DNA of 39,444 nt from Desulfobacteraceae bacterium (GCA_013792055.1 VMSQ01000214.1:1-39444); one strand, 5' to 3'; shown: positions 18,677 through 27,901, numbered from the stretch's first letter. Notes: generated by a model not told the origin, from the sequence alone. Made by a program: numbers and translations.

Positions 18677-20161
18677 CTATTTCTCCAGCGGAAGAGAAAC
18701 TATAAACATAGTGCCTTTCCCAACTTCGCTCTCTACACTGATAGTGCCTCGATGGGCATCCACAACACGTTTCACAATATAAAGGCCAAGACCTGATCCG
18801 CCTATGCTCTTTGTCTGTTCAGTTTTAATGCGATAAAACCTGTCAAAAATATGGTCCAAGTCACCTTTTTCAATACCTATTCCATTATCAACTACCTTTA
18901 AACGAAGATCCTTGCCGGCCTTTTTCAATTCAACCTGCACCTGTCCACCGGTTGACGTGTATTTAATAGCATTGCTGATGAGGTTAACAAAAACAGCTTC
19001 TATTCCGGTTCTGTCGCCACTTAATAGAGGGAGGTTCTCAACAATCTTTACATCAAAGTTAATGTTCTTGTCTTTAGAAGATAAAGTCATTATGTCGATG
19101 CTTCTATGCAAAATCTCTCCTAAATCTAAGGGCTCTATCTCTACAACAGCCTTACCTTCTTCAATACGGCGTAAGTCTAAAAGATCATTCACAAGAGCGA
19201 TCATTCGTTTTGTCCTTTGCTTAGCCTTGCCCAAAAGCTCTTTCTGTTTTGTGGTAATATCGCCGGCAAGGCCATCTAAAACCACTGATAGTTGCATCAG
19301 TAAAGCACTCAAGGGAGCCTTCAGCTCATGGGAAACCATAGAAACAAGATCGCCTTTCAATTGATCCATAGTTTTTTTCTGAGAAACATCATGAAGCATA
19401 GATACAGAGCCGATAGTTTTACCATTATCACCTTCTATTGAATTTGTAAGGACACGCATCATCATGCCCCCAATCTCTACCGAGCCGACTTTCTGATGCC
19501 CGAAAGAATGTCCGGAACGGCTCAAATTCATAGACTCCGTTATAAATGATACAAGATCTGCGTTTTTTAAGGTTTCCCCGATAGGAAGGCCAAGCGCAGT
19601 ATCACCTTGCAGGCCAAACAGATCAGCCGCCTTAGAATTATAAAAAACAATACGCTCATGATGATCGGTAACAATTAAACCTTCCGGAATGGCATTCATT
19701 ATAGCACGCACTGTATCTTCATCATAGCTGTCCTTCTTCAGAATCGACAGCCTCTGCTTCTTTAATATCTCAAGCTGACGGGCAAGTGTAAATCTCTCCA
19801 CCACTCTGTCCATCTTGGTCCAGAACCGCTCAATTGTAAATGTTTTCCGGATGCAGTCATATGCTCCTGCATGAATTGCCTCTATCGCCTCTTCACCGCA
19901 GTCAGCAGACATAGCCATGACCAGTATCCTGCTCTTAGTCTTCTTGAGAACCTCAATGATTGACATAGCTCCCAGACCGGGAAGTTCCAGGGAAAGGAGC
20001 AATATATCAACCTCTCTACGGTATTTTCCCAGAATCTGTAAGGCTCCCTTACTGCTTTGGGCTGTACGAACCTCAAAACCTTTACCTAACAAGAGCTGAC
20101 TGCACTTATTCAAAATAGCTACATCATTGTCAACCACCAGCATTTTTGGCTTGGTCAACAT
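18677..20161 (-). CDS. Hybrid sensor: (degenerate) receiver + PAS + HisKA + HATPase histidine kinase
   Basis: 494 aa; MVSHELKAPLSALLMQLS H-box, NLISNAIKYTSTGG N-box, DNGIGIEKGDLDHIFDRFYR, GSGLGLYIVKRVVDAHRG. Confidence 0.9.
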   Translation of the reverse strand: MLTKPKMLVVDNDVAILNKCSQLLLGKGFEVRTAQSSKGALQILGKYRREVDILLLSLELPGLGAMSIIEVLKKTKSRILVMAMSADCGEEAIEAIHAGAYDCIRKTFTIERFWTKMDRVVERFTLARQLEILKKQRLSILKKDSYDEDTVRAIMNAIPEGLIVTDHHERIVFYNSKAADLFGLQGDTALGLPIGETLKNADLVSFITESMNLSRSGHSFGHQKVGSVEIGGMMMRVLTNSIEGDNGKTIGSVSMLHDVSQKKTMDQLKGDLVSMVSHELKAPLSALLMQLSVVLDGLAGDITTKQKELLGKAKQRTKRMIALVNDLLDLRRIEEGKAVVEIEPLDLGEILHRSIDIMTLSSKDKNINFDVKIVENLPLLSGDRTGIEAVFVNLISNAIKYTSTGGQVQVELKKAGKDLRLKVVDNGIGIEKGDLDHIFDRFYRIKTEQTKSIGGSGLGLYIVKRVVDAHRGTISVESEVGKGTMFIVSLPLEK

Positions 20162-20169
20162 ATGGCTTT

Positions 20170-20556
20170 CTACTCCTCTCGTTTAAGCAAAACTTCAATT
20201 CTCTCTACCAGCTCCTCAGGTTCAACCGGCTTGGCGATATAATCGTCGGCTTCTGTCATAAGCCCCATTTCTTTGGTAAATGATGTCTTAAACATCTCTT
20301 GGCTAACAGCCGTTAAAAGGATTACGGGGATACGGTTTAATTCCGGATCTGCCTTCATGACGACACAGACATCGTAACCATTCATCTCGGGCATCATAAC
20401 GTCTAAAATAACTAGATCCGGCTGTTCAGATCTTGCCATGTTAAGCCCTTCCTTACCGTCATAGGCCAAGCTTACCTTGAAAGCCTTGCTTTCCAGAATA
20501 AGCTTTGTTGCCTCACAAAAGTCAAGATCATCATCAACTAAAAGTATTTTTTTCAT
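20170..20556 (-). CDS. Stand-alone response-regulator receiver protein
   Basis: 128 aa; ILLVDDD, LVILDVMMPEMNG, VILLTA, DYIAKPVEPEEL; no output domain. Confidence 0.9.
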   Translation of the reverse strand: MKKILLVDDDLDFCEATKLILESKAFKVSLAYDGKEGLNMARSEQPDLVILDVMMPEMNGYDVCVVMKADPELNRIPVILLTAVSQEMFKTSFTKEMGLMTEADDYIAKPVEPEELVERIEVLLKREE

Positions 20557-20582
20557 CTGCTCTCTCTAAATTAATTCTTCTT

Positions 20583-20990
20583 TTATGCCTTTCCGATTTT
20601 GTTCAATATTTTTGCAACTCTCTCCTGCAATACCTTGCTCTCGATAGGTTTTTCCACATAATCATCCACATCAAGTCTTACTCCGGTCTCCAGTTCATAA
20701 CGACGTTGACTGGCATCTTCTCGAACAGAAGTAAGAATGATGATAGGCATCTTCGCATACTTGGCGCGTCTCGGATCTTTGAGTTCTTTGCAAACGGCAA
20801 ATCCGTCCATCTTTGGCATAAGGAGGTCAAGTATAAGTAAATCCGGGCATTCGGTCTTTAATCTGGCCAAACATTCCTCGCCATCAGCAGCGGTCACAAC
20901 TGTATGACCTGCAGCTTCAAGAATAATTTGTAAGGTTTCTCTCATATCCGGGTCATCATCTACCACCATAATTTTGGCTCCTGATCCCAT
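20583..20990 (-). CDS. Stand-alone response-regulator receiver protein
   Basis: MGSGAKIMVVDDDPDMRE..LLILDLLMPKMDG..DDYVEKPIE; start at internal Met preceded by AAAGGAGG (ORF opens at 21014). Confidence 0.9.
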   Translation of the reverse strand: MGSGAKIMVVDDDPDMRETLQIILEAAGHTVVTAADGEECLARLKTECPDLLILDLLMPKMDGFAVCKELKDPRRAKYAKMPIIILTSVREDASQRRYELETGVRLDVDDYVEKPIESKVLQERVAKILNKIGKA

Positions 20991-21035
20991 TTGACACCTC
21001 CTTTGTATGGTCATTGGTCATAAAATTGAATATTG

Positions 21036-21184
21036 CCTGCCCGCCATCGCACTCGCCGTAACCAGATATGCGAAATTCAAGCGCTTGTGCTCAGGCGAGG
21101 CGGGCGGGTCGATTGAATATTGAAGATTTGTGGAATCGCTCCTGCCCGCCATCGGCTTCGCCTTCAGGCGAGGCGGGCGGGTCG
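21036..21184. repeat. Two copies of a GC-rich inverted-repeat hairpin (CCTGCCCGCCATCG ... CAGGCGAGGCGGGCGGGTCG)
   Basis: Copy 1 arms 21036-21050 and 21092-21111; copy 2 21141-21184. Confidence 0.8.
21112..21132. repeat. Heptamer array, left arm of composite intergenic element
   Basis: ATTGAAT ATTGAAG ATTTGTG followed by GAATCGCT. Confidence 0.7.
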
Positions 21185-21219
21185 CTCCATTAATTCATAT
21201 AAAATTGACAGAATTCCTT

Positions 21220-21261
21220 CAATATTCAATATTCAATATTCAATATCCAATATCCAATGAT
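21220..21261. repeat. Heptamer tandem array (CAATATT-type), right arm
   Basis: CAATATT x3, CAATATC x2, CAATGAT, exact 7-nt period, ending next to the metF2 stop. Confidence 0.9.
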
Positions 21262-21263
21262 CA

Positions 21264-22181
21264 CTAAATTACCGGTCTTGGCATAAGTCCTGCCTTCTCC
21301 ACAATCTCTGGCACAATATCTTCCCATGCTACTGCCATAATATGAACTCCATGAATTCCATCTATTTCTTTGAGCAGCTCAATGGTTTCCAGACAAATTT
21401 TAACGCCTTCTTCTTTTGCATCTTTTGCATCCGCCATACGATCAACCAATTCCTTTGGTACGCTTAATCCAGATACATTATTCCTCATATAACGCGCCAT
21501 ACCAACAGACTTCACAGGGATTACTCCAGCAAGTATATGGACTTTCTGATCCAAGCCTCGGTCTCTGACCATTTCCATCCATCTGATAAATTTCGGAACA
21601 TCAAAAATAGCCTGAGTCTGAATAAAGTCTGCACCAGCCTTGATTTTTTTTGCCAGGCGGGTAACACGAAATTCAAAAGGATCGGCAAAAGGGTTGGCTG
21701 CTGCTCCAAGGAAAAGTGGCACCTCTCCTGAGATATCATCTCCGGATAAGAATTTTTTTTCATCGCGCATCTTCTTTAAGGTCTGAATAAGCTGCATAGA
21801 ATCAATGTCATATACGCCCTTGGCGGTAGGGTGGTTGCCGAACTTCTGATGATCACCGGAAAGGCACAATACATTTCGAATCCCAAGTGCAACTGCCCCT
21901 AAGATATCGCTCTGAATAGCAAGACGATTCCTATCCCGCACGACCATCTGCATTACAGGTTCTACATTAACTTGTTTTAAAAGAACACACCCGCTCAGAC
22001 TTGACATACGAACAATTGCCGTCTGATTATCAGTTACATTTAATGCATCGCAATGGAATTTAAGAAGTTCTCCCTTTCTCTGAATCACTTTTACAGAAGT
22101 ACCCTTTGGAGGACCACATTCAGCAGTTACAGCAAACTGCCCGCTGGATAAAATTTTTTCTAAATTACTACCCGATTTCAT
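21264..22181 (-). CDS. metF: Methylenetetrahydrofolate reductase, MetF family (copy 2)
   Basis: FAVTAECGPPKGTSV, NVTDNQTAIVRMSS, RDRNRLAIQSDILG, CLSGDHQKFG, FIQTQAIFD; ATG at 22181 preferred over GTG at 22190 because of upstream GGAAGAG. Confidence 0.9.
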   Translation of the reverse strand: MKSGSNLEKILSSGQFAVTAECGPPKGTSVKVIQRKGELLKFHCDALNVTDNQTAIVRMSSLSGCVLLKQVNVEPVMQMVVRDRNRLAIQSDILGAVALGIRNVLCLSGDHQKFGNHPTAKGVYDIDSMQLIQTLKKMRDEKKFLSGDDISGEVPLFLGAAANPFADPFEFRVTRLAKKIKAGADFIQTQAIFDVPKFIRWMEMVRDRGLDQKVHILAGVIPVKSVGMARYMRNNVSGLSVPKELVDRMADAKDAKEEGVKICLETIELLKEIDGIHGVHIMAVAWEDIVPEIVEKAGLMPRPVI

Positions 22182-22186
22182 AATAA

Positions 22187-22627
22187 TCACTCTTCCTTTG
22201 AGTTAGATATTGCTTTGGTCTTCAATGGTATTGGGCCCAAACTTCTGACCGTTTCAGTAACTTCTCTGGCGACCTCACAAAATTTCCGGGCTTCGCCGGC
22301 TGAAATATTATATATCTCCAACCTTTCTTTTTCTATAGACAGCTTGCCCAGGAGATTTTTAACATATTGAACCCGTTTCCTGGCCCTGTAATTCCCTGAA
22401 GAATACTCGCATTTTCCTTCCGAACATCCCACCAGGCAGACGCCATCTGCCCCGTTTTCCAAAGCCTTTAATATATGTATTGCCCCTATTGTTCCTATGC
22501 AAGGCACCTTGACAATCCTTATATTCGACGGGTACTGCATTTTTAACGATCCTGCCAGATCAGCCGAGCAAGACGGACAGTAATTACAGCAAAAGGCAAG
22601 AATTAAAGGCTCAAATTTACCTTTCAT
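22187..22627 (-). CDS. MvhD-like [2Fe-2S] electron-transfer protein (copy 2)
   Basis: LAFCCNYCPSCSADLAG, VPCIGTIG, LVGCSEGKCEYSSG; ORF track opens with GTG at 22660 inside a heptamer array, so the internal ATG at 22627 is preferred. Confidence 0.85.
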   Translation of the reverse strand: MKGKFEPLILAFCCNYCPSCSADLAGSLKMQYPSNIRIVKVPCIGTIGAIHILKALENGADGVCLVGCSEGKCEYSSGNYRARKRVQYVKNLLGKLSIEKERLEIYNISAGEARKFCEVAREVTETVRSLGPIPLKTKAISNSKEE

Positions 22628-22646
22628 TGGATATGTTCCATTTGCC

Positions 22647-22674
22647 GGTTCATGGTTCACAGTTCACGGTTACA
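22647..22674. repeat. Heptamer array (GGTTCAC-type)
   Basis: GGTTCAT GGTTCAC AGTTCAC GGTTACA. Confidence 0.75.
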
Positions 22675-25240
22675 AAAACGCTTCACATTCAGTTAGTATC
22701 AAATCGTTATTGAAATGTTCTAATGAAATTGCCTTAACAGGACACTCTACAGCGCAAATACCACACCCGAAGCATTTTTGCGGCTCAATATATGGCTTGC
22801 CCATACCATTTATAATCAGCGCACCAGCAGGACAAATCCTGGCACATGTGAGGCATGCAACACATAATTTCAGATCAATTGATGCTACTTCTGTATTAGT
22901 TGAAATATATTCCCTGGAAAGAACTGTTACCGCCTTAGCTGCAGCGGCCTGCGCCTGAGAAATAGCTTCATCAATGGGCTTTGGGGAATGAACAAGCCCT
23001 GCAAAATAGATACCCTTTGCGGTAAATTCAACGGGTTTGAATTTTTTGTGAGCTTCTTTTAAAAAACCATCTTGATCAACAGGCAGCTTAAAAAGCTTTG
23101 CCAGATTTTCATTATTTCCAGGAACAATAGCTGTCTGCAAAGTAACAAAGTCGGGTTGAATAATTAAATCTTCTCCAAGCAAATTATCTTTCACCCTGAC
23201 CATTAGCTTGCCATCTTGGTCTTCTTCAACCTCTGGTTTGCCGTCGAGTTTATACCTGATAAATACTATCCCTTTATCCCGGGCTTCTGTGTATAAATCT
23301 TCTATTAAGCCGTATGTTCTCATATCCCTGTAGAGCACATATATTTCCATGTCTGGATTTAGTTTTTTAAGCTCCATGGCATTTCGAAGTGCACTGGAAC
23401 AGCAAATTTTACTGCAATATGGCCTTTCAGGTTCCCTTGAGCCTACACAGAGTATAAAGACCCAGGTGTTTGCCTTTTCGATTGTATTGGGTTCTTCAGA
23501 TAAGATTTTATCTGTATGGAACCAGATTAAAACACGGGAATTCTTTCCGTAAAGGTACTCACTGGTTCTAAGAAAATCCGCCCCTGTTGATATAATAGTA
23601 ACACCGTGCTTAATGTTTTTTGTTTCAGTTGAACTCGAGATTGCTATTCTGGTACTGAAATTACCTGCATATCCATCCGTATGTTTAACCTCGGAATTAA
23701 GACAAACATCAATCAGAGGGTGATTTTCTACTTTATCTATAAGTTCTTTAATATAGGACTTTACATCTTCACCCTTAAAAGTCTTCCTCAGTTTAAGGGC
23801 ATGTCCTCCAAGCTTATTGGTTTTTTCTACAAGATATACTTTATATCCCTGATCGGCTAAACACAGGCCGCTTACCATGCCGGTTACACCGCCACCAATG
23901 ATAAGCCCTGCCGGCACCGGTTTTTGCTCAGTCACTTCAAAAGGCTCAGGTAATGCCACTTTGGATACTGCGTTCAGCGATGAAGCACAGGCGGCTGCGC
24001 TGGCCTCTGTTATGGATTCAGAAATATCTTTGGGAGCATTAAAGGCCCCGCACACATAAATGCCCGGGATAGATGTGTTAACCGGTGTAAAACTGCTGGT
24101 TTCTACGAAATTATTTTTATCAAGAGTTATGCCGAGATTTCCAGCAAGTCTTACAGCGTCATGAGAAGGTTCTAAACCAAGAGAAAGAACCACCATATTG
24201 AATATTTCTTCATAGATATTCCCCTGTTCATCAGCATAACGAATTAAAAGGTCATCAGTACCTGAAACCGGGAAGACATTGTGAACCTTTGATCTAACAA
24301 AGCGAATATTATCTTCATTTTTCGCATGATTGTAATATCTCTCATGATCCTTCCCGCATACCCTCATATCCATGAAAAAAATAGTGGCATTCAACATTTT
24401 GTTGCTTCGCCTGGCAAGAATCGCCTGTTTAATCGCATACATACAACAAACAGATGAACAGTAATTATGATAAATATCTCGCGACCCTATACACTGAAGC
24501 CATGCAATGTTTGATGGTTCCTTTCTATCAGAAGGTCTAACCAAATGACCACCATAAGGACCATTGAGGCTGTGAATTCTCTCAAATTCCATACTGGTAA
24601 TGACGTTGGGAAGTTTATCATAATCATAATATGGAGGAATTATAGAATCAAAACCTGCGGCAAAGATAATTGACCCTACATTAAGAGAAATATTCTGTTC
24701 TTTTTGATCAAAATCTATGGCTTTTTCCATGCAAGCTTCCTTGCAAATATTGCATCCAGCTTCTGTAAAGTGGAGGCAGTTTTTTCTGTCAATCACATAG
24801 CTGTTGGGAGCGGCCTCAGGAAATTCTAAATATATAACTTTTCTTTTTCCCAGGCCTTCGTTAAATTCGTCATTAACCTCCTCAGGACATCTTTCTGCAC
24901 ACAAGCCACAGTTAGTACATTTATCGATATCAACATATCTCGGGTGCTGAATTATTGTTGCCTCAAAATCTCCTGAACTACCTTTAATGTCTTTAACCTC
25001 TGATAAAGTTAATATCTTTATATTTGTATGTGAAATACACTCCATATGCTTGTCAGATCTAATACAAAAAGAGCAGTCGTTGAGAGGATATGTCTTATCA
25101 AGTTGAGCTGTTTTACCGCCAATAAACGACGCCTTCTCAATCAAGTAAACAAAATACCCTGAATCAGCCAAGTCAAGGCTTGCCTGTATTCCAGCAATAC
25201 CTCCGCCGATTACTAATACTGATCCAACTTTAGAAAACAT
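22670..25240 (-). CDS. HdrA-like flavoprotein, tandem form without the inter-FAD 'FICHCGINI' linker
   Basis: 856 aa; two HdrA-type Rossmann motifs (VIGGGIAGIQASLDLADSG; IGGGVTGMVSGLCLADQG), LQCIGSRDIYHNYCSSVCCM and LCVGSREPERPYCSKICC, C-terminal 2x[4Fe-4S]. Confidence 0.88.
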   Translation of the reverse strand: MFSKVGSVLVIGGGIAGIQASLDLADSGYFVYLIEKASFIGGKTAQLDKTYPLNDCSFCIRSDKHMECISHTNIKILTLSEVKDIKGSSGDFEATIIQHPRYVDIDKCTNCGLCAERCPEEVNDEFNEGLGKRKVIYLEFPEAAPNSYVIDRKNCLHFTEAGCNICKEACMEKAIDFDQKEQNISLNVGSIIFAAGFDSIIPPYYDYDKLPNVITSMEFERIHSLNGPYGGHLVRPSDRKEPSNIAWLQCIGSRDIYHNYCSSVCCMYAIKQAILARRSNKMLNATIFFMDMRVCGKDHERYYNHAKNEDNIRFVRSKVHNVFPVSGTDDLLIRYADEQGNIYEEIFNMVVLSLGLEPSHDAVRLAGNLGITLDKNNFVETSSFTPVNTSIPGIYVCGAFNAPKDISESITEASAAACASSLNAVSKVALPEPFEVTEQKPVPAGLIIGGGVTGMVSGLCLADQGYKVYLVEKTNKLGGHALKLRKTFKGEDVKSYIKELIDKVENHPLIDVCLNSEVKHTDGYAGNFSTRIAISSSTETKNIKHGVTIISTGADFLRTSEYLYGKNSRVLIWFHTDKILSEEPNTIEKANTWVFILCVGSREPERPYCSKICCSSALRNAMELKKLNPDMEIYVLYRDMRTYGLIEDLYTEARDKGIVFIRYKLDGKPEVEEDQDGKLMVRVKDNLLGEDLIIQPDFVTLQTAIVPGNNENLAKLFKLPVDQDGFLKEAHKKFKPVEFTAKGIYFAGLVHSPKPIDEAISQAQAAAAKAVTVLSREYISTNTEVASIDLKLCVACLTCARICPAGALIINGMGKPYIEPQKCFGCGICAVECPVKAISLEHFNNDLILTECEAFL

Positions 25241-25266
25241 TTTTTAATATGAATTTTTTAATATGA
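25239..25266. repeat. Perfect 14-bp tandem duplication at hdrA2 start
   Basis: ATTTTTTAATATGA x2. Confidence 0.9.
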
Positions 25267-25289
25267 TTAAATGTAATAGTTCAGCCTCA

Positions 25290-25313
25290 AAGACACTAAG
25301 ACACCAAGATATA
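25290..25313. repeat. Octamer array
   Basis: AAGACACT AAGACACC AAGATATA. Confidence 0.55.
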
Positions 25314-25336
25314 AAATATGATTTTTGAAGCATTTT

Positions 25337-25364
25337 AACCGTGAACCGTGAACTGCAAACCGTT
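25337..25364. repeat. Heptamer array (AACCGTG = reverse complement of the GGTTCAC class)
   Basis: AACCGTG AACCGTG AACTGCA AACCGTT. Confidence 0.75.
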
Positions 25365-25366
25365 TC

Positions 25367-26035
25367 TCAAGCGGTGAGGTCCTCTCTTACAATCTTCCGA
25401 GTCCCCCCATGCCCGCTAACATCCCAGTCTTTAATAGGAAATATTTCTTCTAACTTTTCCAGTTGATTTAAAGCCGTTAACCTATCTATGATTAGTTGCC
25501 ATACGCAATCAACATCAGGACTGATTTCGCACTTGCCATCCATAGAACCACCACATGGGCCATTAAACAATCCCTTAGAACACCTGGCAATGGGACATAA
25601 TCCTCCTGTCTTGTCCAAAATACAATTCCCACATCCAGCGCAGCGTTCAGACCAAACGCCCATCTTCTCGGTTAAACCCATAAATGTGGTATTAAGACCC
25701 GGCAATATTACCTTGTCCGGATATCTTTCCGCCAATGCCTGGACACCTACACCGCATGCAAGAGAAAGAACCGCATCACAATTATCAACCCGGTTTTCAA
25801 CCGAATCAAGAAACTCAAAATCGCATTGCCTCAAGGTTGCATCCTCTACGATTTCAATATCCTGACCGGCCATTTTTCTGTCCATACGAATCATTGATGC
25901 CAGAATTTCCACTTCGCGCATACCACCGGCAAAAGAAATGGCAACACAGGTCTGACAACCCAATACCAGGATGCGGTTATAACCACTGATCATTTTTTTG
26001 ATTTCGTCAAAGTCCTTCTGCTGTCCTACAATCAT
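25367..26035 (-). CDS. metV: MetV-like methylene-THF reductase C-terminal Fe-S/Zn protein (copy 2)
   Basis: 222 aa; LGCQTCVAISFAGG, CAGCGNCILDKTGGLCPIARCSKGLFNGPCGGSMDGKCEI. Confidence 0.85.
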   Translation of the reverse strand: MIVGQQKDFDEIKKMISGYNRILVLGCQTCVAISFAGGMREVEILASMIRMDRKMAGQDIEIVEDATLRQCDFEFLDSVENRVDNCDAVLSLACGVGVQALAERYPDKVILPGLNTTFMGLTEKMGVWSERCAGCGNCILDKTGGLCPIARCSKGLFNGPCGGSMDGKCEISPDVDCVWQLIIDRLTALNQLEKLEEIFPIKDWDVSGHGGTRKIVREDLTA

Positions 26036-26092
26036 AATCTTTTACCTTCCGTATATAGTTCACAGGGAGCAAGATCTTTTTTTACAAATTCG

Positions 26093-27901
26093 TCATTCCC
26101 CGACCCCTGACCCCTGACCTCTGTTACCTTTACTCTGAGTTCCACATATCCTAAGACACCGTCCAGCCTCCAGTCTGGCCTGCTGCTCACTGAAACCTGA
26201 ATCGATCTCTTCAAAACTGTTCCTTCGCCGAGTAATAGAAAGTCGCTGCATTTGTTGCCTGGCTAAATGTTCTACATCTTGTGGTTCAAGCTCAATACCT
26301 TTCCATTCCAAAGGACGATCTGCCCCAATGTCCTCTCCTTTAAGATAGCGATCAATAGATATGGCCGCCTCTCTCCCGGAAGCGACTGCCTCTACCACTG
26401 ATCGCGGCCCATAAGAAGCATCACCTCCCACAAAAAGTCCCTGGATATTTGTTTCAAGAGTAATGGGATCCTTAACTGATGGGCCTCTCGGAGAAACATC
26501 AAGATCAGGTACACCGTCAGCAAAAGACATATCACAGGCCTGGCCTATAGATAACAGCACCGTATCTGCTTCAAGCGTCATTAATTCAGATTCATCATAT
26601 TGAGGATTGAACCGACCTTTTTCATCAAAAACCGCGGTACATCGTTTAAATTCTACACTTTTAACTTTTCCGTTTTCTTCGATAAAACGTTTTGGGCCCC
26701 AACTATTATTTATTTTTATTCCTTCGTCCAGAGCATCCTTTATTTCATGTTCCCATGCCGGCATTTCTTCACGTGACTCAAGACATACCATCTCAACTTC
26801 TTTGGCTCCGCTTCTAAGAGCAGTAAGAGCTACATCTATGGCCACATTGCCGCCGCCGATGACTATCGTTCTTGCACCGATGGTTACATTGCCTTTAAGA
26901 GAAACGTCTCTTAGAAAATTTATGCCATGAATTATTCCATCAAAATTCTCCCCTTCCACATTCAAGCCACGGCTCACATGAAGACCAACAGCAATGAAAA
27001 ATGCCCTATAGCTCTCATTTTTAAGGCTTTCTATTGTGATATCTTTTCCGAAACTAACTCCGGTCTTGATTTCAACGCCCATATCAACAATAGTCTTTAT
27101 TTCTTCCCTGAGGATATCGCGGGGAAGACGATATTCCGGGATACCAACGGCCATCATGCCACCGGCAACCGGCAGCCTTTCGAAAACCGTCACAGGATAT
27201 CCCTTAATAGCGAGAAAATATGCTGCACTTAAACCAGCAGGGCCTGCCCCTATAACCGCTACTTTTTCTTCTTTCTTTTCTTCTGTTTCGGGCACATAAC
27301 CAATGTCCTCCGACAAGCCCCTGTCAGCTAAAAAACGCTTGAGGTACTCGATTGCCAAGGGTTCATCTACTTTACCCCTATTGCACTTCATTTCACACGG
27401 ATGGTGGCATATGCGGCCGCAAATGCCCGGGAAAGGCATTGTCTCTTTGATTAATCTCAGGCCTTCCCTGTATCTTCCCTCTGCAATCATCCCAATAAAT
27501 CCCTGGATGCTGATGTGAGCCGGACATGCGGCTTTGCATGGAGCAGTACCGAATTTTTCAAAGGCATCAGGTGTAACATATTTATCCCTTACAGCCATAT
27601 GCTGCAAAGCATCCATAATTTCACTCAGGTGGACACCCTGGGGACAGGAAAATTTACAGGTTTCACAGTGAGAACACCGCCAGATATTTTCAGAGGAAAG
27701 GACTCGATCTTTAAGCCCAAGAATAATCATGTGTATGATCTTTCTTGGATCATATTCAGAAAAGGTATTGCTGACAGGACAAATTGCAGTACAGGTTCCA
27801 CATGTAAAACAACGCTTAAGAAGTTCGCTGCCTGGAATATTGGCTATTTCAAATTTAAACTTTGGATCCAGGTCTTTAGCGCTTATTGCCAAATTAAACA
27901 C
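26093..27901 (-). CDS. HdrC-like ferredoxin + GltD/NfnB-like FAD/NAD(P) oxidoreductase fusion
   Basis: 602 aa; CFTCGTCTAICPVSNTFSEYDPRKI, CSHCETCKFSCPQGV (HdrC), then CKAACPAHISIQGF, IGAGPAGLSAAYFLAIKG, IGGGNVAIDVALTALR. Confidence 0.87.
   Translation of the reverse strand: MFNLAISAKDLDPKFKFEIANIPGSELLKRCFTCGTCTAICPVSNTFSEYDPRKIIHMIILGLKDRVLSSENIWRCSHCETCKFSCPQGVHLSEIMDALQHMAVRDKYVTPDAFEKFGTAPCKAACPAHISIQGFIGMIAEGRYREGLRLIKETMPFPGICGRICHHPCEMKCNRGKVDEPLAIEYLKRFLADRGLSEDIGYVPETEEKKEEKVAVIGAGPAGLSAAYFLAIKGYPVTVFERLPVAGGMMAVGIPEYRLPRDILREEIKTIVDMGVEIKTGVSFGKDITIESLKNESYRAFFIAVGLHVSRGLNVEGENFDGIIHGINFLRDVSLKGNVTIGARTIVIGGGNVAIDVALTALRSGAKEVEMVCLESREEMPAWEHEIKDALDEGIKINNSWGPKRFIEENGKVKSVEFKRCTAVFDEKGRFNPQYDESELMTLEADTVLLSIGQACDMSFADGVPDLDVSPRGPSVKDPITLETNIQGLFVGGDASYGPRSVVEAVASGREAAISIDRYLKGEDIGADRPLEWKGIELEPQDVEHLARQQMQRLSITRRRNSFEEIDSGFSEQQARLEAGRCLRICGTQSKGNRGQGSGVGE
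26102..26122. repeat. Heptamer array (GACCCCT-type) inside the 3' end of the HdrC-GltD gene
   Basis: GACCCCT GACCCCT GACCTCT. Confidence 0.75.

Noticed and set aside
26032-26214. 60-aa overlapping minus ORF as a frameshifted remnant of the missing ferredoxin domain
   Set aside because: Its translation has no CxxCxxC motif or similarity to ferredoxin; likely a shadow ORF.
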